Source: Rhodobacterales bacterium RIFCSPHIGHO2_02_FULL_62_130 (lineage in GTDB: Bacteria; Pseudomonadota; Alphaproteobacteria; Rhodobacterales; Rhodobacteraceae). From it: 64,000 nucleotides of DNA. The translations under genes were made by a program, and so were the position numbers. Every line of letters begins with the position of its first letter. The first letter of the stretch is position 1. The notes under the pieces were generated by a model, which saw only the letters and a list, made by a program, of their open reading frames with translations, was not told the DNA's origin and ran no database searches. The stretch covers positions 1-64,000 of the forward strand of contig MHZT01000027.1 of assembly GCA_001828855.1 (NCBI GenBank), given 5' to 3'. Below are positions 9,353-17,642 of the stretch, piece by piece.

Positions 9353-10154
9353 CCTTCACCGCCCGCAGGAATTGCTGCGTCCGCTCTTTCTGCGGATTGG
9401 TAAAGAACTGCTCCGGCGCGGCCTGTTCTTCGATCTTGCCTTTGTAGAAAAAGCAGATGCGATCCGAAATGTCGCGGGCAAAGCCCATCTGATGCGTCAC
9501 CATCAGCATGGTCAGGTCATGTTCTGCCACCAGCTTGCGGATGACTTCGGTCACCTCGCCGATCACTTCGGGGTCAAGCGCCGAGGTCACCTCGTCAAAC
9601 AGCATGATGCGGGGCCGCATGGCCAGCGCGCGGGCAATCGCCACGCGCTGCTGCTGGCCACCTGACAGGCGCGAGGGGTGCTGATCCTTCTTTTCGATCA
9701 TGCCGACCATCGCCAGCAATTCTTCGGCGCGCGCCCGCGCTTCTGCCTTGGATAGGCCCAGCACCTGCACCGGCCCCTCCATGCAGTTTTGCAGCGCTGT
9801 CATGTGCGGGAAAAGGTTGAAATGCTGAAAACACATGCCGATCGAGGCCCGCATGCGGCGCAGATGCGCCTCGTCAGCCGGGACAAGACGGCCACCGCGC
9901 GCCATGTGGGTCAAGGGTTTGCCATCAATATAGATGACGCCGCCGTTGATGGTTTCCAAGGTCATGAGCATGCGCAAGACGGTGGTCTTGCCCGACCCTG
10001 AGGGGCCGATGACCGACACCATCTCGCCGCGCTGGATGTCAAGGTTGAGGTTGTCCAGCACAACCAGCGAGCCATAGCTTTTGGTGACGTTCATGAAACG
10101 CACCATCGGGCAGTCGCCCTTGGGCAGTTCCAGCGGATAGGCAGAAAGATCCAT
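9342..10154 (-). CDS. ehuA: Ectoine/hydroxyectoine ABC importer ATP-binding protein EhuA
   Basis: 270 residues, polar amino acid (PAAT) type ABC ATPase. Walker A GPSGSGKT, Q-loop region CFQHFNLFPH, signature LSGGQQQR, Walker B IMLFDEVTSALD and the H-loop VTHQMGFA are all intact. It energises the membrane pair EhuC/EhuD encoded immediately upstream. Its 3' end overlaps eutB by 11 bases, coupling transport and catabolism in one transcript. Confidence 0.9.
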   Translation of the reverse strand: MDLSAYPLELPKGDCPMVRFMNVTKSYGSLVVLDNLNLDIQRGEMVSVIGPSGSGKTTVLRMLMTLETINGGVIYIDGKPLTHMARGGRLVPADEAHLRRMRASIGMCFQHFNLFPHMTALQNCMEGPVQVLGLSKAEARARAEELLAMVGMIEKKDQHPSRLSGGQQQRVAIARALAMRPRIMLFDEVTSALDPEVIGEVTEVIRKLVAEHDLTMLMVTHQMGFARDISDRICFFYKGKIEEQAAPEQFFTNPQKERTQQFLRAVKDAD

Positions 10155-10157
10155 GGT

Positions 10158-10826
10158 TCAAAGTCCCAGTTTGCGGCGCAGCCGACGTTCACCCAAGCGC
10201 ACAAGCCCAGCCGTGGGCAAGGACAGCGCAAGGAAGATCACGCCAACCAGCGTGTAGGGTTCAAGAAAGCGGTAGGTTTCCGAGCCAATGGAATTGGCCG
10301 CCTGCATCAGTTCGGTCACGCCAATAACCGACAGCATCGGCGTGTCCTTGAAGATGCCGACCAGATAGTTGCCCATCCCCGGAATGGCGTGCGGCAGGGC
10401 CTGCGGCAGAACGATGCGCACATAGCTGTCACGGGTGGTCATGTTCAGGGCACGGCAGGCCTCCCATTGGCCACGCGGCACAGCCTCGATCCCGGCACGA
10501 TAGACCTCGGCCAGATAGGCCGAATAGTGCAGACCGATGGCCGTCATGCCGGCAACCCAAGGCGACAACGTGATGCCGACCTGCGGGCCGACATAGAAGA
10601 TGAAGAATATTTGCACGACCAAGGGTGTCGAGCGGATGAACTCCAGCACCTCGCGCAAGACTGCACGCGGCAGGTGCCATGGGCTGCGAAGGGCCAGCGC
10701 AAAAACCAGACCCAGCACCATGGCGATGGCATAGCCTGCGCCCGCCGCCATCAGGGTGTTAAGGGTTGCCCGCAAAAGGCGCGGCAGGATTTCAAGGGCA
10801 AAATCCCATTTCCAATCAAAGGTCAT
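10158..10826 (-). CDS. ehuD: Ectoine/hydroxyectoine ABC importer permease EhuD
   Basis: 222 residues from the ATG at 10826, whose ATGA overlaps the stop of ehuC. It has about five hydrophobic segments and the HisM-type EAA loop (AVPRGQWEACRALNM, then IVLPQALPHAIPG). PAAT-family inner-membrane permease forming a heterodimer with EhuC. A longer frame upstream runs antisense-like through ehuC and is not used. Confidence 0.88.
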   Translation of the reverse strand: MTFDWKWDFALEILPRLLRATLNTLMAAGAGYAIAMVLGLVFALALRSPWHLPRAVLREVLEFIRSTPLVVQIFFIFYVGPQVGITLSPWVAGMTAIGLHYSAYLAEVYRAGIEAVPRGQWEACRALNMTTRDSYVRIVLPQALPHAIPGMGNYLVGIFKDTPMLSVIGVTELMQAANSIGSETYRFLEPYTLVGVIFLALSLPTAGLVRLGERRLRRKLGL

Positions 10827-11482
10827 GCCCGCCCCAGCCTCCGCGCCATGACCCGTTCCAGCCTGCGCATCGCGGGGGTGATCAGAAACCGGGCCAAAAT
10901 GTAATAGATCAGCAGTGCCGCGCCGAAGGCCTCGGCCGAACGGAAGGTCGCGCCGTTGATCTGTTTGGCGACGAACATCAGGTCGGGCACCGAAATAAGG
11001 GCCACCAAAGCGGTGCCTTTGAGAAGTTCGATCATCAGGTTGCCCCAAGGTGGCAACATCAAGACCAAAGCCTGCGGCAGGATGATCCGCCGCATCCGCT
11101 TGGCCGGAGACATGGAGAGCGCATAGCTGGCCTCCCACTGTCCCTTGGGCACGGCCTGAATGGCGCCGCGCACGATTTCGGCGCCATAGGCACCCACATT
11201 CAAGCCGACCGACAGGAAACCGGCCTCAAACTTGGGCAGGCTTACGCCGAACAAAGGCAAGACAAAAAAGATCCAATACAGTTGAACCAGAAGCGAAGTG
11301 CCGCGAAAGATTTCAATATAGACAGTGGCAAGGCCGCGGACCGGCCAAAAGGCTGACAGACGACCAAGACCCGCAGCAAGGGCTGCGGCACAGGCGACAA
11401 GCGCGGCAAGGACGAATTGGGCGCTGGTGACCAGCGCGCCATCAAACAGCCTTGGGCCATAGGTTTGCAGAAAATCCCACAT
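10823..11482 (-). CDS. ehuC: Ectoine/hydroxyectoine ABC importer permease EhuC
   Basis: 219 residues from the ATG at 11482 (MWDFLQTYGP), preferred over 11527 because the extra N-terminal residues are polar and unlike the family. HisQ/HisM-type permease with several membrane helices and the EAA signature region (AVPKGQWEASYALSM, IILPQAL). It overlaps ehuD by four bases and follows ehuB after a 66-base gap. Confidence 0.88.
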   Translation of the reverse strand: MWDFLQTYGPRLFDGALVTSAQFVLAALVACAAALAAGLGRLSAFWPVRGLATVYIEIFRGTSLLVQLYWIFFVLPLFGVSLPKFEAGFLSVGLNVGAYGAEIVRGAIQAVPKGQWEASYALSMSPAKRMRRIILPQALVLMLPPWGNLMIELLKGTALVALISVPDLMFVAKQINGATFRSAEAFGAALLIYYILARFLITPAMRRLERVMARRLGRA

Positions 11483-11548
11483 TGCCGGTCTGCCCCTTGG
11501 ATTGGCGGAAGAACGAGGGCCGGCCATGCCAGCCCCCGAAGGTGCGGC

Positions 11549-12394
11549 TTAGCGGTTGGCGCAGACCCATTCGGTGGTCTTGTCGCCGGGCAGCATGGCT
11601 TCCGAGTAACCGTATTCAGCGACCGCCGCCATCATCTCGGCCGAGCCGAGATAGTCTTTCTGCGCCGCGTTAAAGCGGTCAAGGAAGTCCTGATCTTCCT
11701 TGCGGAAACCCACGCCGGCCCAGTTGAAGGAGTCCTCCGGCATGGCCGAGGGATCGGCGATCTCAACCGCGCCGCCCGAGCTGTCTGCCAGCTGTTTCAT
11801 TGTCGGATAGGTGCCGGTCCCGGCATCGGCCCGGCCCGCCGTGACCGCAGCAAGGATCTCGGTCGGGCCGGGGACGATCATGATCTGAGCCTCGGTCACA
11901 CCCGCCGCCTTGGCCGCCTCGATATTGGAGTAGCCCGCCCCGGTCGCCAGCGTGGCACCATTATCCTTGACGTTGGTGTAGGTCTGGATGCCCTTGGGGT
12001 TACCCGGCAGAACGATGAAACCATCGCCGATCCTGGCCATCGGCTCTGAAAAGGCGATGTTCTCGCAGCGCGCCTTGAGAATGTTCATCCCGCCGGTGAT
12101 GATATCGAACTGGCCCGCCGTCAGCCCGGGGATAAGCCCGCCCCATTCGGTTTCGACGGCCTCGATCTTGGAATAGCCCATCTTGGCCAAGACACCCATG
12201 ACCTCGGCGTTCACAAAACCCTTAGGGCTGCCATCCTCGCCCGGATAGGCGAAGGGGATTTCGTTGGCAAAACCAATGCGGATGGTTTCGCCCGCTGCGA
12301 TTCGGTCTTCGATCGGCCCTGCCAGAGCAGAAAAGGCCGATGCGCCAAGCAAAAGACTGGCAATCGTTGTCGTCGCCAAGGTGGACGTCTTCAT
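11549..12394 (-). CDS. ehuB: Ectoine/hydroxyectoine-binding periplasmic protein EhuB
   Basis: 281 residues. A Sec signal peptide (residues 1 to about 25, hydrophobic core followed by AFSALAG) precedes a SBP_bac_3 domain beginning TIRIGFANEIPFAY. It delivers ectoines to EhuCD. As the first gene of the operon it starts at the bidirectional promoter region shared with doeA, and the ribosome-binding site AGGAGG is clear. Name from family plus its place next to eutBC and doeA. Confidence 0.88.
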   Translation of the reverse strand: MKTSTLATTTIASLLLGASAFSALAGPIEDRIAAGETIRIGFANEIPFAYPGEDGSPKGFVNAEVMGVLAKMGYSKIEAVETEWGGLIPGLTAGQFDIITGGMNILKARCENIAFSEPMARIGDGFIVLPGNPKGIQTYTNVKDNGATLATGAGYSNIEAAKAAGVTEAQIMIVPGPTEILAAVTAGRADAGTGTYPTMKQLADSSGGAVEIADPSAMPEDSFNWAGVGFRKEDQDFLDRFNAAQKDYLGSAEMMAAVAEYGYSEAMLPGDKTTEWVCANR

Positions 12395-12441
12395 ATCTGA
12401 ACCTCCTGTTTGGCGGTGGGTTGTTCATCTGTTTCTCCGCC

Positions 12442-12455
12442 TGTTGTATACAACA
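12442..12455. promoter_or_regulatory. GntR/FCD-type operator, ehuB side
   Basis: TGTTGTATACAACA is a perfect 14-bp palindrome 48 bases upstream of the ehuB start. Its TTGTATACAA core matches the common operator form of FCD-subfamily GntR regulators, and an FCD-GntR gene closes the divergent operon (15805-16488). Confidence 0.65.
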
Positions 12456-12548
12456 CATGATCTAATCGGGTCATGTCAAGCTATTTTGCCCAAATTTTTC
12501 CCTTCTATCGATTGGTTCTTGCAAAATCTTGCGATGCTGATTTATTGA

Positions 12549-12558
12549 TTGTGCACAA
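12549..12558. promoter_or_regulatory. GntR/FCD-type operator, doeA side
   Basis: TTGTGCACAA, a perfect 10-bp palindrome, lies 22 bases before the doeA start. It shares the TTGT...ACAA half-sites of the site at 12442-12455. The two centres are 105 bp apart, close to ten helical turns, so looping or coordinated repression of both divergent operons is possible (inference). Confidence 0.6.
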
Positions 12559-12579
12559 CATGCCACCCAGGGAGAAATC

Positions 12580-13764
12580 ATGACCCCGCGAAATGCCCCT
12601 TTCAGCCAAGCTGAATATGACCGCCGAATCGCGCGAACCCGTGCCGCCATGGCGAAAGCGGGTCTTGAGGCGATCTTTGTTACGGACCCATCGAATCAGG
12701 CTTGGCTCACGGGCTATGACGGGTGGTCCTTTTACGTTCACCAGGGCGTCATCCTGACGATGGAGGGAGAGCCGCGCTGGTGGGGCCGCCATATGGACAG
12801 CCTTGGGGCGCTGCGCACCTGCTGGATCGCGCCAGACTCAATCCACGGTTATGCCGACAGCTATGTGCAATCGACCGTTCGGCATCCGATGCAGGACCTT
12901 GCCCGCATTCTGCGCGAGATTGGGCTGGAACAGGCCCGCGTCGGCGTCGAGATGGAGAACTACTATTACTCGGCCAAGGCGCATGCGGTGCTGGGTGCGG
13001 AACTGCCCAAGGCAACGCTGGTCGATGCCACAGCGCTGGTGAACTGGCAGCGTCTGGTCAAGTCAGATGAGGAGATCGTCTTTATCCGCAAGGCCGCAGC
13101 CATTTCGGAAAAGATCGTGCGAACGGCTATCGAACTGTCGCGCCCCGGCCTGCGCAAGAATGAGTTGGTGGCAGAGATCACTCGTGCCGGGCTGATCGGT
13201 GTGGGCGAGGATTGGGGCGACTATCCCGCCATCGTGCCGCTGACCCCTTCGGGCATGGACGCGACTGCCGCACACCTCACCTGGAACGGCGCGCCGATGA
13301 AGGCGGGCGAGGCGACATTCTTTGAACTGTCGGGCTGCTATCGGCGCTATCACGCGCCGCTGTGCCGCACAGTCTATCTGGGCCAGCCCCCCGCCGAAAT
13401 GCGCCGCGCCGAAGAGGCGCAGATCGAAGGGATCGAAGCCGGCCTTGCGGCGGCCCGCGCAGGCAACCAGACACGCGACATCGCCAATGCCTTTATGGAT
13501 GTGCTGAAGAAATACGGCATCCATCGTGAGGGCCGCATGGGCTATCCGGTCGGCCTGTCATACCCGCCCGATTGGGGCGAACGCACCGCCTCGATCCGGA
13601 CCGAGGATGAAACGGTGCTGGAGCCTGGCATGGTGTTCCATTTCATGCCCGCTTTGTGGATGGATAGCTGGGGTCTGGAGACCACCGAAACCATTCTGAT
13701 CGGTGAAACTGGCCCGGCGCAGGCGCTGTGCGCGGTGGAACGCAAGCTGTTTGTCAAGGAGTAA
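12580..13764 (+). CDS. doeA: Ectoine hydrolase DoeA/EutD (M24 peptidase family)
   Basis: 394 residues of the creatinase/prolidase (M24) fold. The N-terminal part has the DoeA-like FVTDPSNQAWLTGYDGWSF block; the C-terminal pita-bread domain has conserved His, Asp and Glu positions (for example HLTWNGAP, FFELSGCYRRYHAP, LEPGMVFHFMP). DoeA opens the ectoine ring to N-acetyl-diaminobutyrate and is the first catabolic enzyme. The ribosome-binding site AGGGAG precedes the ATG. It leads a plus-strand operon with a deacetylase, an EamA transporter and a GntR regulator, divergent from the ehu operon. Confidence 0.88.
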   Translation: MTPRNAPFSQAEYDRRIARTRAAMAKAGLEAIFVTDPSNQAWLTGYDGWSFYVHQGVILTMEGEPRWWGRHMDSLGALRTCWIAPDSIHGYADSYVQSTVRHPMQDLARILREIGLEQARVGVEMENYYYSAKAHAVLGAELPKATLVDATALVNWQRLVKSDEEIVFIRKAAAISEKIVRTAIELSRPGLRKNELVAEITRAGLIGVGEDWGDYPAIVPLTPSGMDATAAHLTWNGAPMKAGEATFFELSGCYRRYHAPLCRTVYLGQPPAEMRRAEEAQIEGIEAGLAAARAGNQTRDIANAFMDVLKKYGIHREGRMGYPVGLSYPPDWGERTASIRTEDETVLEPGMVFHFMPALWMDSWGLETTETILIGETGPAQALCAVERKLFVKE

Positions 13765-13767
13765 GCC

Positions 13768-14934
13768 TTGGATCACATGACCCGCACCCGCGAGATACTG
13801 GGGCAGTTGATCGGCTTTCCCACCGTCTCGGCTGACAGCAACATGGCGCTGATCGAGCATCTGGCAGGCCTTTTGGCCGATGCCGGGGCGCGGGTTGAGG
13901 TGTTCCGCGATGAAACCGGCACCAAGGCCAATCTCTTTGCCACCATCGGGCCGGACATTGATGGCGGTATCCTGCTGTCGGGTCATTCCGATGTAGTGCC
14001 GGTGGCAGATCAGGACTGGACGACCGACCCTTGGGCGATGACTGAGCGCGAAGGTCGGCTTTATGGCCGCGGAACCTGTGACATGAAGGGCTTCATCGCA
14101 GCGGCCGTCGCCTTGGCGCCGCATTATGCCCAGAAGGCCACTGCGCGGCCGATCCATTTCGCCTTTACCTATGACGAAGAGATCGGCTGTCTGGGCGCGC
14201 GGGCGCTTGCGCCCTTGTTGCAGGCGCGCGGGGTAAGACCGCGCGTCGCCATCATCGGGGAACCCACGCTGATGCGGGTGATCGAGGGGCATAAGGGGTG
14301 TTACGAATATTCCGCGCATTTCACCGGCCTTGAGGGCCATGGCTCGGCCCCCGAGCGGGGGGTGAATGCGGTGGAATATGCGGTGCGCTATGTCGCGCGG
14401 CTGTTAGAGCTGCGCGAGGTTTTGCGCGCCCGCGCGCCCTCGGGCAGCCGGTTTGATCCGCCGTGGACCACGATCAACACTGGCGCGGTGGTGGGGGGCG
14501 TGGCGCATAATGTCATCGCAGGCAAAGCCCGCGTCGATTGGGAAATGCGCCCGGTCCAGCCCGGCGATGCCGATCTGGTGAAGGCCGAGTTGCACGCATA
14601 TTGCGCCCATCACCTGTTGCCGGCCATGCGCGCGGTTGCGCCCATGGCCGATATCGTGACCGAGGTGATCGGCGAGGTGGATGGCCTTGTTCCGGTGAGT
14701 GAAAACGAGGCGCGAGAGATCGCACTGGCCCTGACCGGGGCCAATGGCGCAAGCCTTGTGCCTTTTGGCACCGAGGCAGGGATCTTTCAGGCTATGGGGA
14801 TGCAGGCGGTGATCTGTGGCCCCGGCTCGATCGAACAGGCGCACAAGCCCGACGAGTTCATCGCGCTGGAGCAACTGGCCGAAGGCGTGCGTTTTCTTGA
14901 ACGGCTGGGTGATCGGCTTCAGGTTGCGCCATGA
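13768..14934 (+). CDS. M20 family deacetylase (ArgE/acetylornithine deacetylase-like), possible DoeB replacement
   Basis: 388 residues. I take the TTG at 13768 as start because AAGGAG ends six bases before it; the first ATG (13777) is too far from that signal. M20 metal and catalytic motifs are present: SGHSDVVP (His73, Asp75), GRGTCDMKG (Asp105), DEEIGC (Glu137/138) and FGTEAGIF near the C terminus. After DoeA the pathway needs a deacetylase for N-acetyl-diaminobutyrate. The classical DoeB/EutE belongs to the succinylglutamate-desuccinylase/aspartoacylase family, which I do not see in this window. Its position three bases after doeA suggests this ArgE-type enzyme does that job (inference). 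Confidence 0.85.
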   Translation: MDHMTRTREILGQLIGFPTVSADSNMALIEHLAGLLADAGARVEVFRDETGTKANLFATIGPDIDGGILLSGHSDVVPVADQDWTTDPWAMTEREGRLYGRGTCDMKGFIAAAVALAPHYAQKATARPIHFAFTYDEEIGCLGARALAPLLQARGVRPRVAIIGEPTLMRVIEGHKGCYEYSAHFTGLEGHGSAPERGVNAVEYAVRYVARLLELREVLRARAPSGSRFDPPWTTINTGAVVGGVAHNVIAGKARVDWEMRPVQPGDADLVKAELHAYCAHHLLPAMRAVAPMADIVTEVIGEVDGLVPVSENEAREIALALTGANGASLVPFGTEAGIFQAMGMQAVICGPGSIEQAHKPDEFIALEQLAEGVRFLERLGDRLQVAP

Positions 14935-15797
14935 CCCTTTTCTGGCGGGCCGCGCCGGTCGTCTTTCTGATCTTGTGGTCGGGGGGATATGGCTTTGCCA
15001 AGCTGGGCCTTGAATTTGCCGAACCGATGACCTTTCTGGCCTTGCGCTATGGGTTGGCGGTGGCCGTTCTGGTGCCCTTGGCGCTGGTGCTGCGCCCGCG
15101 TTGGCCTGTTGGCGCAGGGCATTGGACGGCGGTTGCGGTGACGGGCTTTTTGATTCAGGGCGTCTATTTTGGCCTGGCCTATCTGGCCATGAAGCAAGGC
15201 ATGAACGCGGGGACCACCGCCATCATCATGGCTCTGCAACCCGCAGTTGTGGCCACGGCCGCGCCGCTGATTGGGGGCAAGCGTGGCGGTGGCCTTTTGT
15301 GGTTGGGGTTGGGGATTGGCTTTTGTGGTGTTCTGCTGGCGGTAATGGCCGAGGGTTCGCTGGGGCCTAGCCCGCTGCGGGCGGTTCTGCTGGCGCTTGG
15401 GGCCTTGGGGGGGATCAGCGGGGCCACGCTGTTTGAGAAAGCGCAGGGCTGCAAGACCGATCCGATTGCCGGGGGGCTGGTGCAATATGCCGTGGGGTTC
15501 ACGCTGTTGGCCCCGGTTGCCATGGCCACCGAAAGCCTGACGGTTGATTGGCAGCCCGGGCTGATCGTCGCATTGGTCTGGCTGGTTCTGGGCAATTCGC
15601 TGATTTCGATTTCGCTTTATGTGGCGATGCTGGCACGCGGCAATGCCACACGGATTTCGGCGCTGATGTATCTGGTGCCGCCGCTTGCCATGGTAACGGC
15701 TTGGGCGCTGCTGGGAGAGCCGCTTCGGGTGCTGGCGTTGGCCGGGCTGGCCTTGTCGGCGTTGGGCGTCTATATCGTCATCCGCCAGACCCGATGA
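14931..15797 (+). CDS. EamA/DMT-family membrane transporter
   Basis: 288 residues with about ten hydrophobic segments in two EamA repeats (TFLALRYGLAVAVLV in the first half, RISALMYLVPPLAMV in the second), typical of drug/metabolite exporters. Its ATGA overlaps the stop of the deacetylase gene, so it belongs to the doeA operon. It may move an ectoine-pathway intermediate or amino acid across the inner membrane; the substrate cannot be read from the sequence. Confidence 0.82.
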   Translation: MTLFWRAAPVVFLILWSGGYGFAKLGLEFAEPMTFLALRYGLAVAVLVPLALVLRPRWPVGAGHWTAVAVTGFLIQGVYFGLAYLAMKQGMNAGTTAIIMALQPAVVATAAPLIGGKRGGGLLWLGLGIGFCGVLLAVMAEGSLGPSPLRAVLLALGALGGISGATLFEKAQGCKTDPIAGGLVQYAVGFTLLAPVAMATESLTVDWQPGLIVALVWLVLGNSLISISLYVAMLARGNATRISALMYLVPPLAMVTAWALLGEPLRVLALAGLALSALGVYIVIRQTR

Positions 15798-15804
15798 GGC
15801 CGTC

Positions 15805-16488
15805 ATGAATTTTCCCGCCGAAGCCCTGCCCACGGCCCGCGATCGCTTTGACAGGATGCACACGGTCCTTCGCAATCGCATCTGCCTGCTAGATTATCCC
15901 CCTGGAACACGGCTGTCCGAAGCAGACCTTGCGTCAGAGTTTGGCACCAGCCGCACCCCACTGCGCCGTGTTCTTGTCCGGCTGGAAAGCGAGGGGCTTT
16001 TGCAGTCGGTTCACGGTGTCGGGACCATTGTCACCGATGTCGAGATCGGGGAGCTGGAACAGACTTACCAGCTGCGCACGGAATTGGCAGAACTTTTGGG
16101 CGTTCTTGGCCCGAACCCGCCCGACCCCGCCCTTTGGGATCGGCTGCAACTGCTTTCGGCAGAAGTGCGCGCCTTGGCCGAGAAACCAGACGCCCGGCGC
16201 TTCGGTGAGCTGAATATGGAATTCTTCCATGAGTTTCACGGAATTACCTCCAACCTCCCATTGCGTGAGATCTGCGAGCGGCTGTTCCTGCAAACCGCAC
16301 GTATCTGGCTTAAATCCATGGCGGCTGCGCAAATCGACGTGGCTGCCGAAGTCCGGATTTTTGCCGATGAGATCGACGAAGTCCTGCGCGCCTTAGCCAT
16401 TGGTGATGTCCGCTCGGCTGCGTTGATCCACCGCACCCATATTTCCATGAGCTATACACGAATGCGCATCGCATCACGACACAGTTAG
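15805..16488 (+). CDS. GntR-family regulator with FCD domain
   Basis: 227 residues. The N-terminal winged helix has the GntR pattern (GTRLSEADLASEFGTSRTPLR... VHGVGTIV). The C-terminal all-helical FCD ligand domain includes HEFHG and late His residues (ALIHRTHI) usual for metal or ligand binding. Last gene of the doeA operon, seven bases after the EamA gene. Palindromes of the FCD type lie at 12442 and 12549, so it probably represses both divergent operons and is released by an ectoine metabolite. Many ectoine clusters use the MocR-type regulator EnuR instead. Confidence 0.85.
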   Translation: MNFPAEALPTARDRFDRMHTVLRNRICLLDYPPGTRLSEADLASEFGTSRTPLRRVLVRLESEGLLQSVHGVGTIVTDVEIGELEQTYQLRTELAELLGVLGPNPPDPALWDRLQLLSAEVRALAEKPDARRFGELNMEFFHEFHGITSNLPLREICERLFLQTARIWLKSMAAAQIDVAAEVRIFADEIDEVLRALAIGDVRSAALIHRTHISMSYTRMRIASRHS

Positions 16489-16810
16489 TGGGTTAGAATC
16501 TGATCGTGCCGTGGCACGATAGCTGAAGTGTCAGGAGTCTCTGAAACCGATGGGGGCTGGAAAAAGCGTTGGCACGCCACTGAAAACGTCCTAGGCCTGC
16601 CCGCAGCACCTTCGAAGAACGGAAATTGCACCAGAAAACGAAAGAACTTAGGCGCGTCGATGCGGACGAACGCGGTCCAGAGGGATGTCCTTCCAATCGT
16701 TAGGCCGATATCCTTTTTTTAAGCAGCCTGTTGAGGGTGGCTTTGGGGCGGATGACGAAGAAGCATCTCGCCGGGCCGACCGGCGCATCGTACGCCGATC
16801 GGCAGGGTTG
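16489..16810. other. Non-coding junction between ectoine locus and accessory island
   Basis: About 320 bases without a convincing gene. It starts with an 8-2-8 perfect palindrome (ATCGTGCC-GT-GGCACGAT, 16503-16520) just after the gntR stop. The two-base loop is too small for a normal terminator, so it may be a protein site or mobile-element end. Short frames here lack recognisable domains. Confidence 0.4.
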
Positions 16811-17443
16811 TTACAGATCGATTCCTTCAGACAAGGACAGCGCGTCGTCCAGGTCGACTCCAAGATAGCGAACAGTGCTGTCCATCTTGGTATGCCCAAG
16901 CAAAAGTTGAACAGCGCGCAGGTTGCCTGTCTTCTTGTAAATCTGGGCAACCTTGGTGCGCCGCATCGAATGGGTGCCATACGCGCTCGGTTCAAGACCG
17001 ATCGAGAGAACCCAGTCGCGCATGATCCGCGCATATTGGCGGGTGGACAGATGCGGGCTGGCATGGACTCGGCTGGGCCAAAGATATTCGCAACCGATCA
17101 TTTCGGGATCCTTGATCCAACGCTCCACCGAAAGTCGCGTGGTTTCGGTGATCTCGAAGCGTACAGGCTTGCGAGTCTTGCTTTGCGTCACCGAGGCGCG
17201 TTCTTTGACGCGGCCTGCGGCGTAAACATCGTTCACCTTCAGGCAGACCAGATCGCAACCCCTGAGCTTGCAATCGATGGCCATGTTGAACAGCGCAAGG
17301 TCGCGCTTATTGTCGGCCATTTCGAGCCGGACACGGATGGACCAAACATGTTTGGGCAACAGCGGGCGCTTCTGGCCGACAATGCGGCCCTTGTTCCAAG
17401 GCGCGCGTGTGGGACGAAGGGCGGGAAGTGTTTCGATAGGCAT
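16811..17443 (-). CDS. Short tyrosine recombinase/phage-type integrase
   Basis: 210 residues from the ATG at 17443, chosen for the AGGAG eight bases upstream. The catalytic set of a tyrosine recombinase is visible: Arg in DCKLRGCDL, HSMRR (His-x-x-Arg), LLGHTKMD and the nucleophile Tyr in TVRYLG. It lacks the N-terminal core-binding domain of long phage integrases. A decayed copy lies at 47080-47436, so this family has been mobile in the genome. It sits next to a truncated gene (17643-18575), consistent with a rearrangement boundary. No att site could be identified. Confidence 0.85.
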   Translation of the reverse strand: MPIETLPALRPTRAPWNKGRIVGQKRPLLPKHVWSIRVRLEMADNKRDLALFNMAIDCKLRGCDLVCLKVNDVYAAGRVKERASVTQSKTRKPVRFEITETTRLSVERWIKDPEMIGCEYLWPSRVHASPHLSTRQYARIMRDWVLSIGLEPSAYGTHSMRRTKVAQIYKKTGNLRAVQLLLGHTKMDSTVRYLGVDLDDALSLSEGIDL

Positions 17444-17642
17444 GGCTTGTCTCCTGCCCGCCAAACCCGCCACGTCCTCGGCTTTGCCGACATGGCATTG
17501 TAGCATCGACCGCAGTTCGAGTGCCGATAAATCGTAGCGGGCGGAAAGCCGTCGTTCATAGAAGTTATGCGCAGCACACCCAACTGACCGATTGGCGCCC
17601 CTCAGGGGTGCTACATTTCGCTTCAGTCGTCCCGGAATAAAT

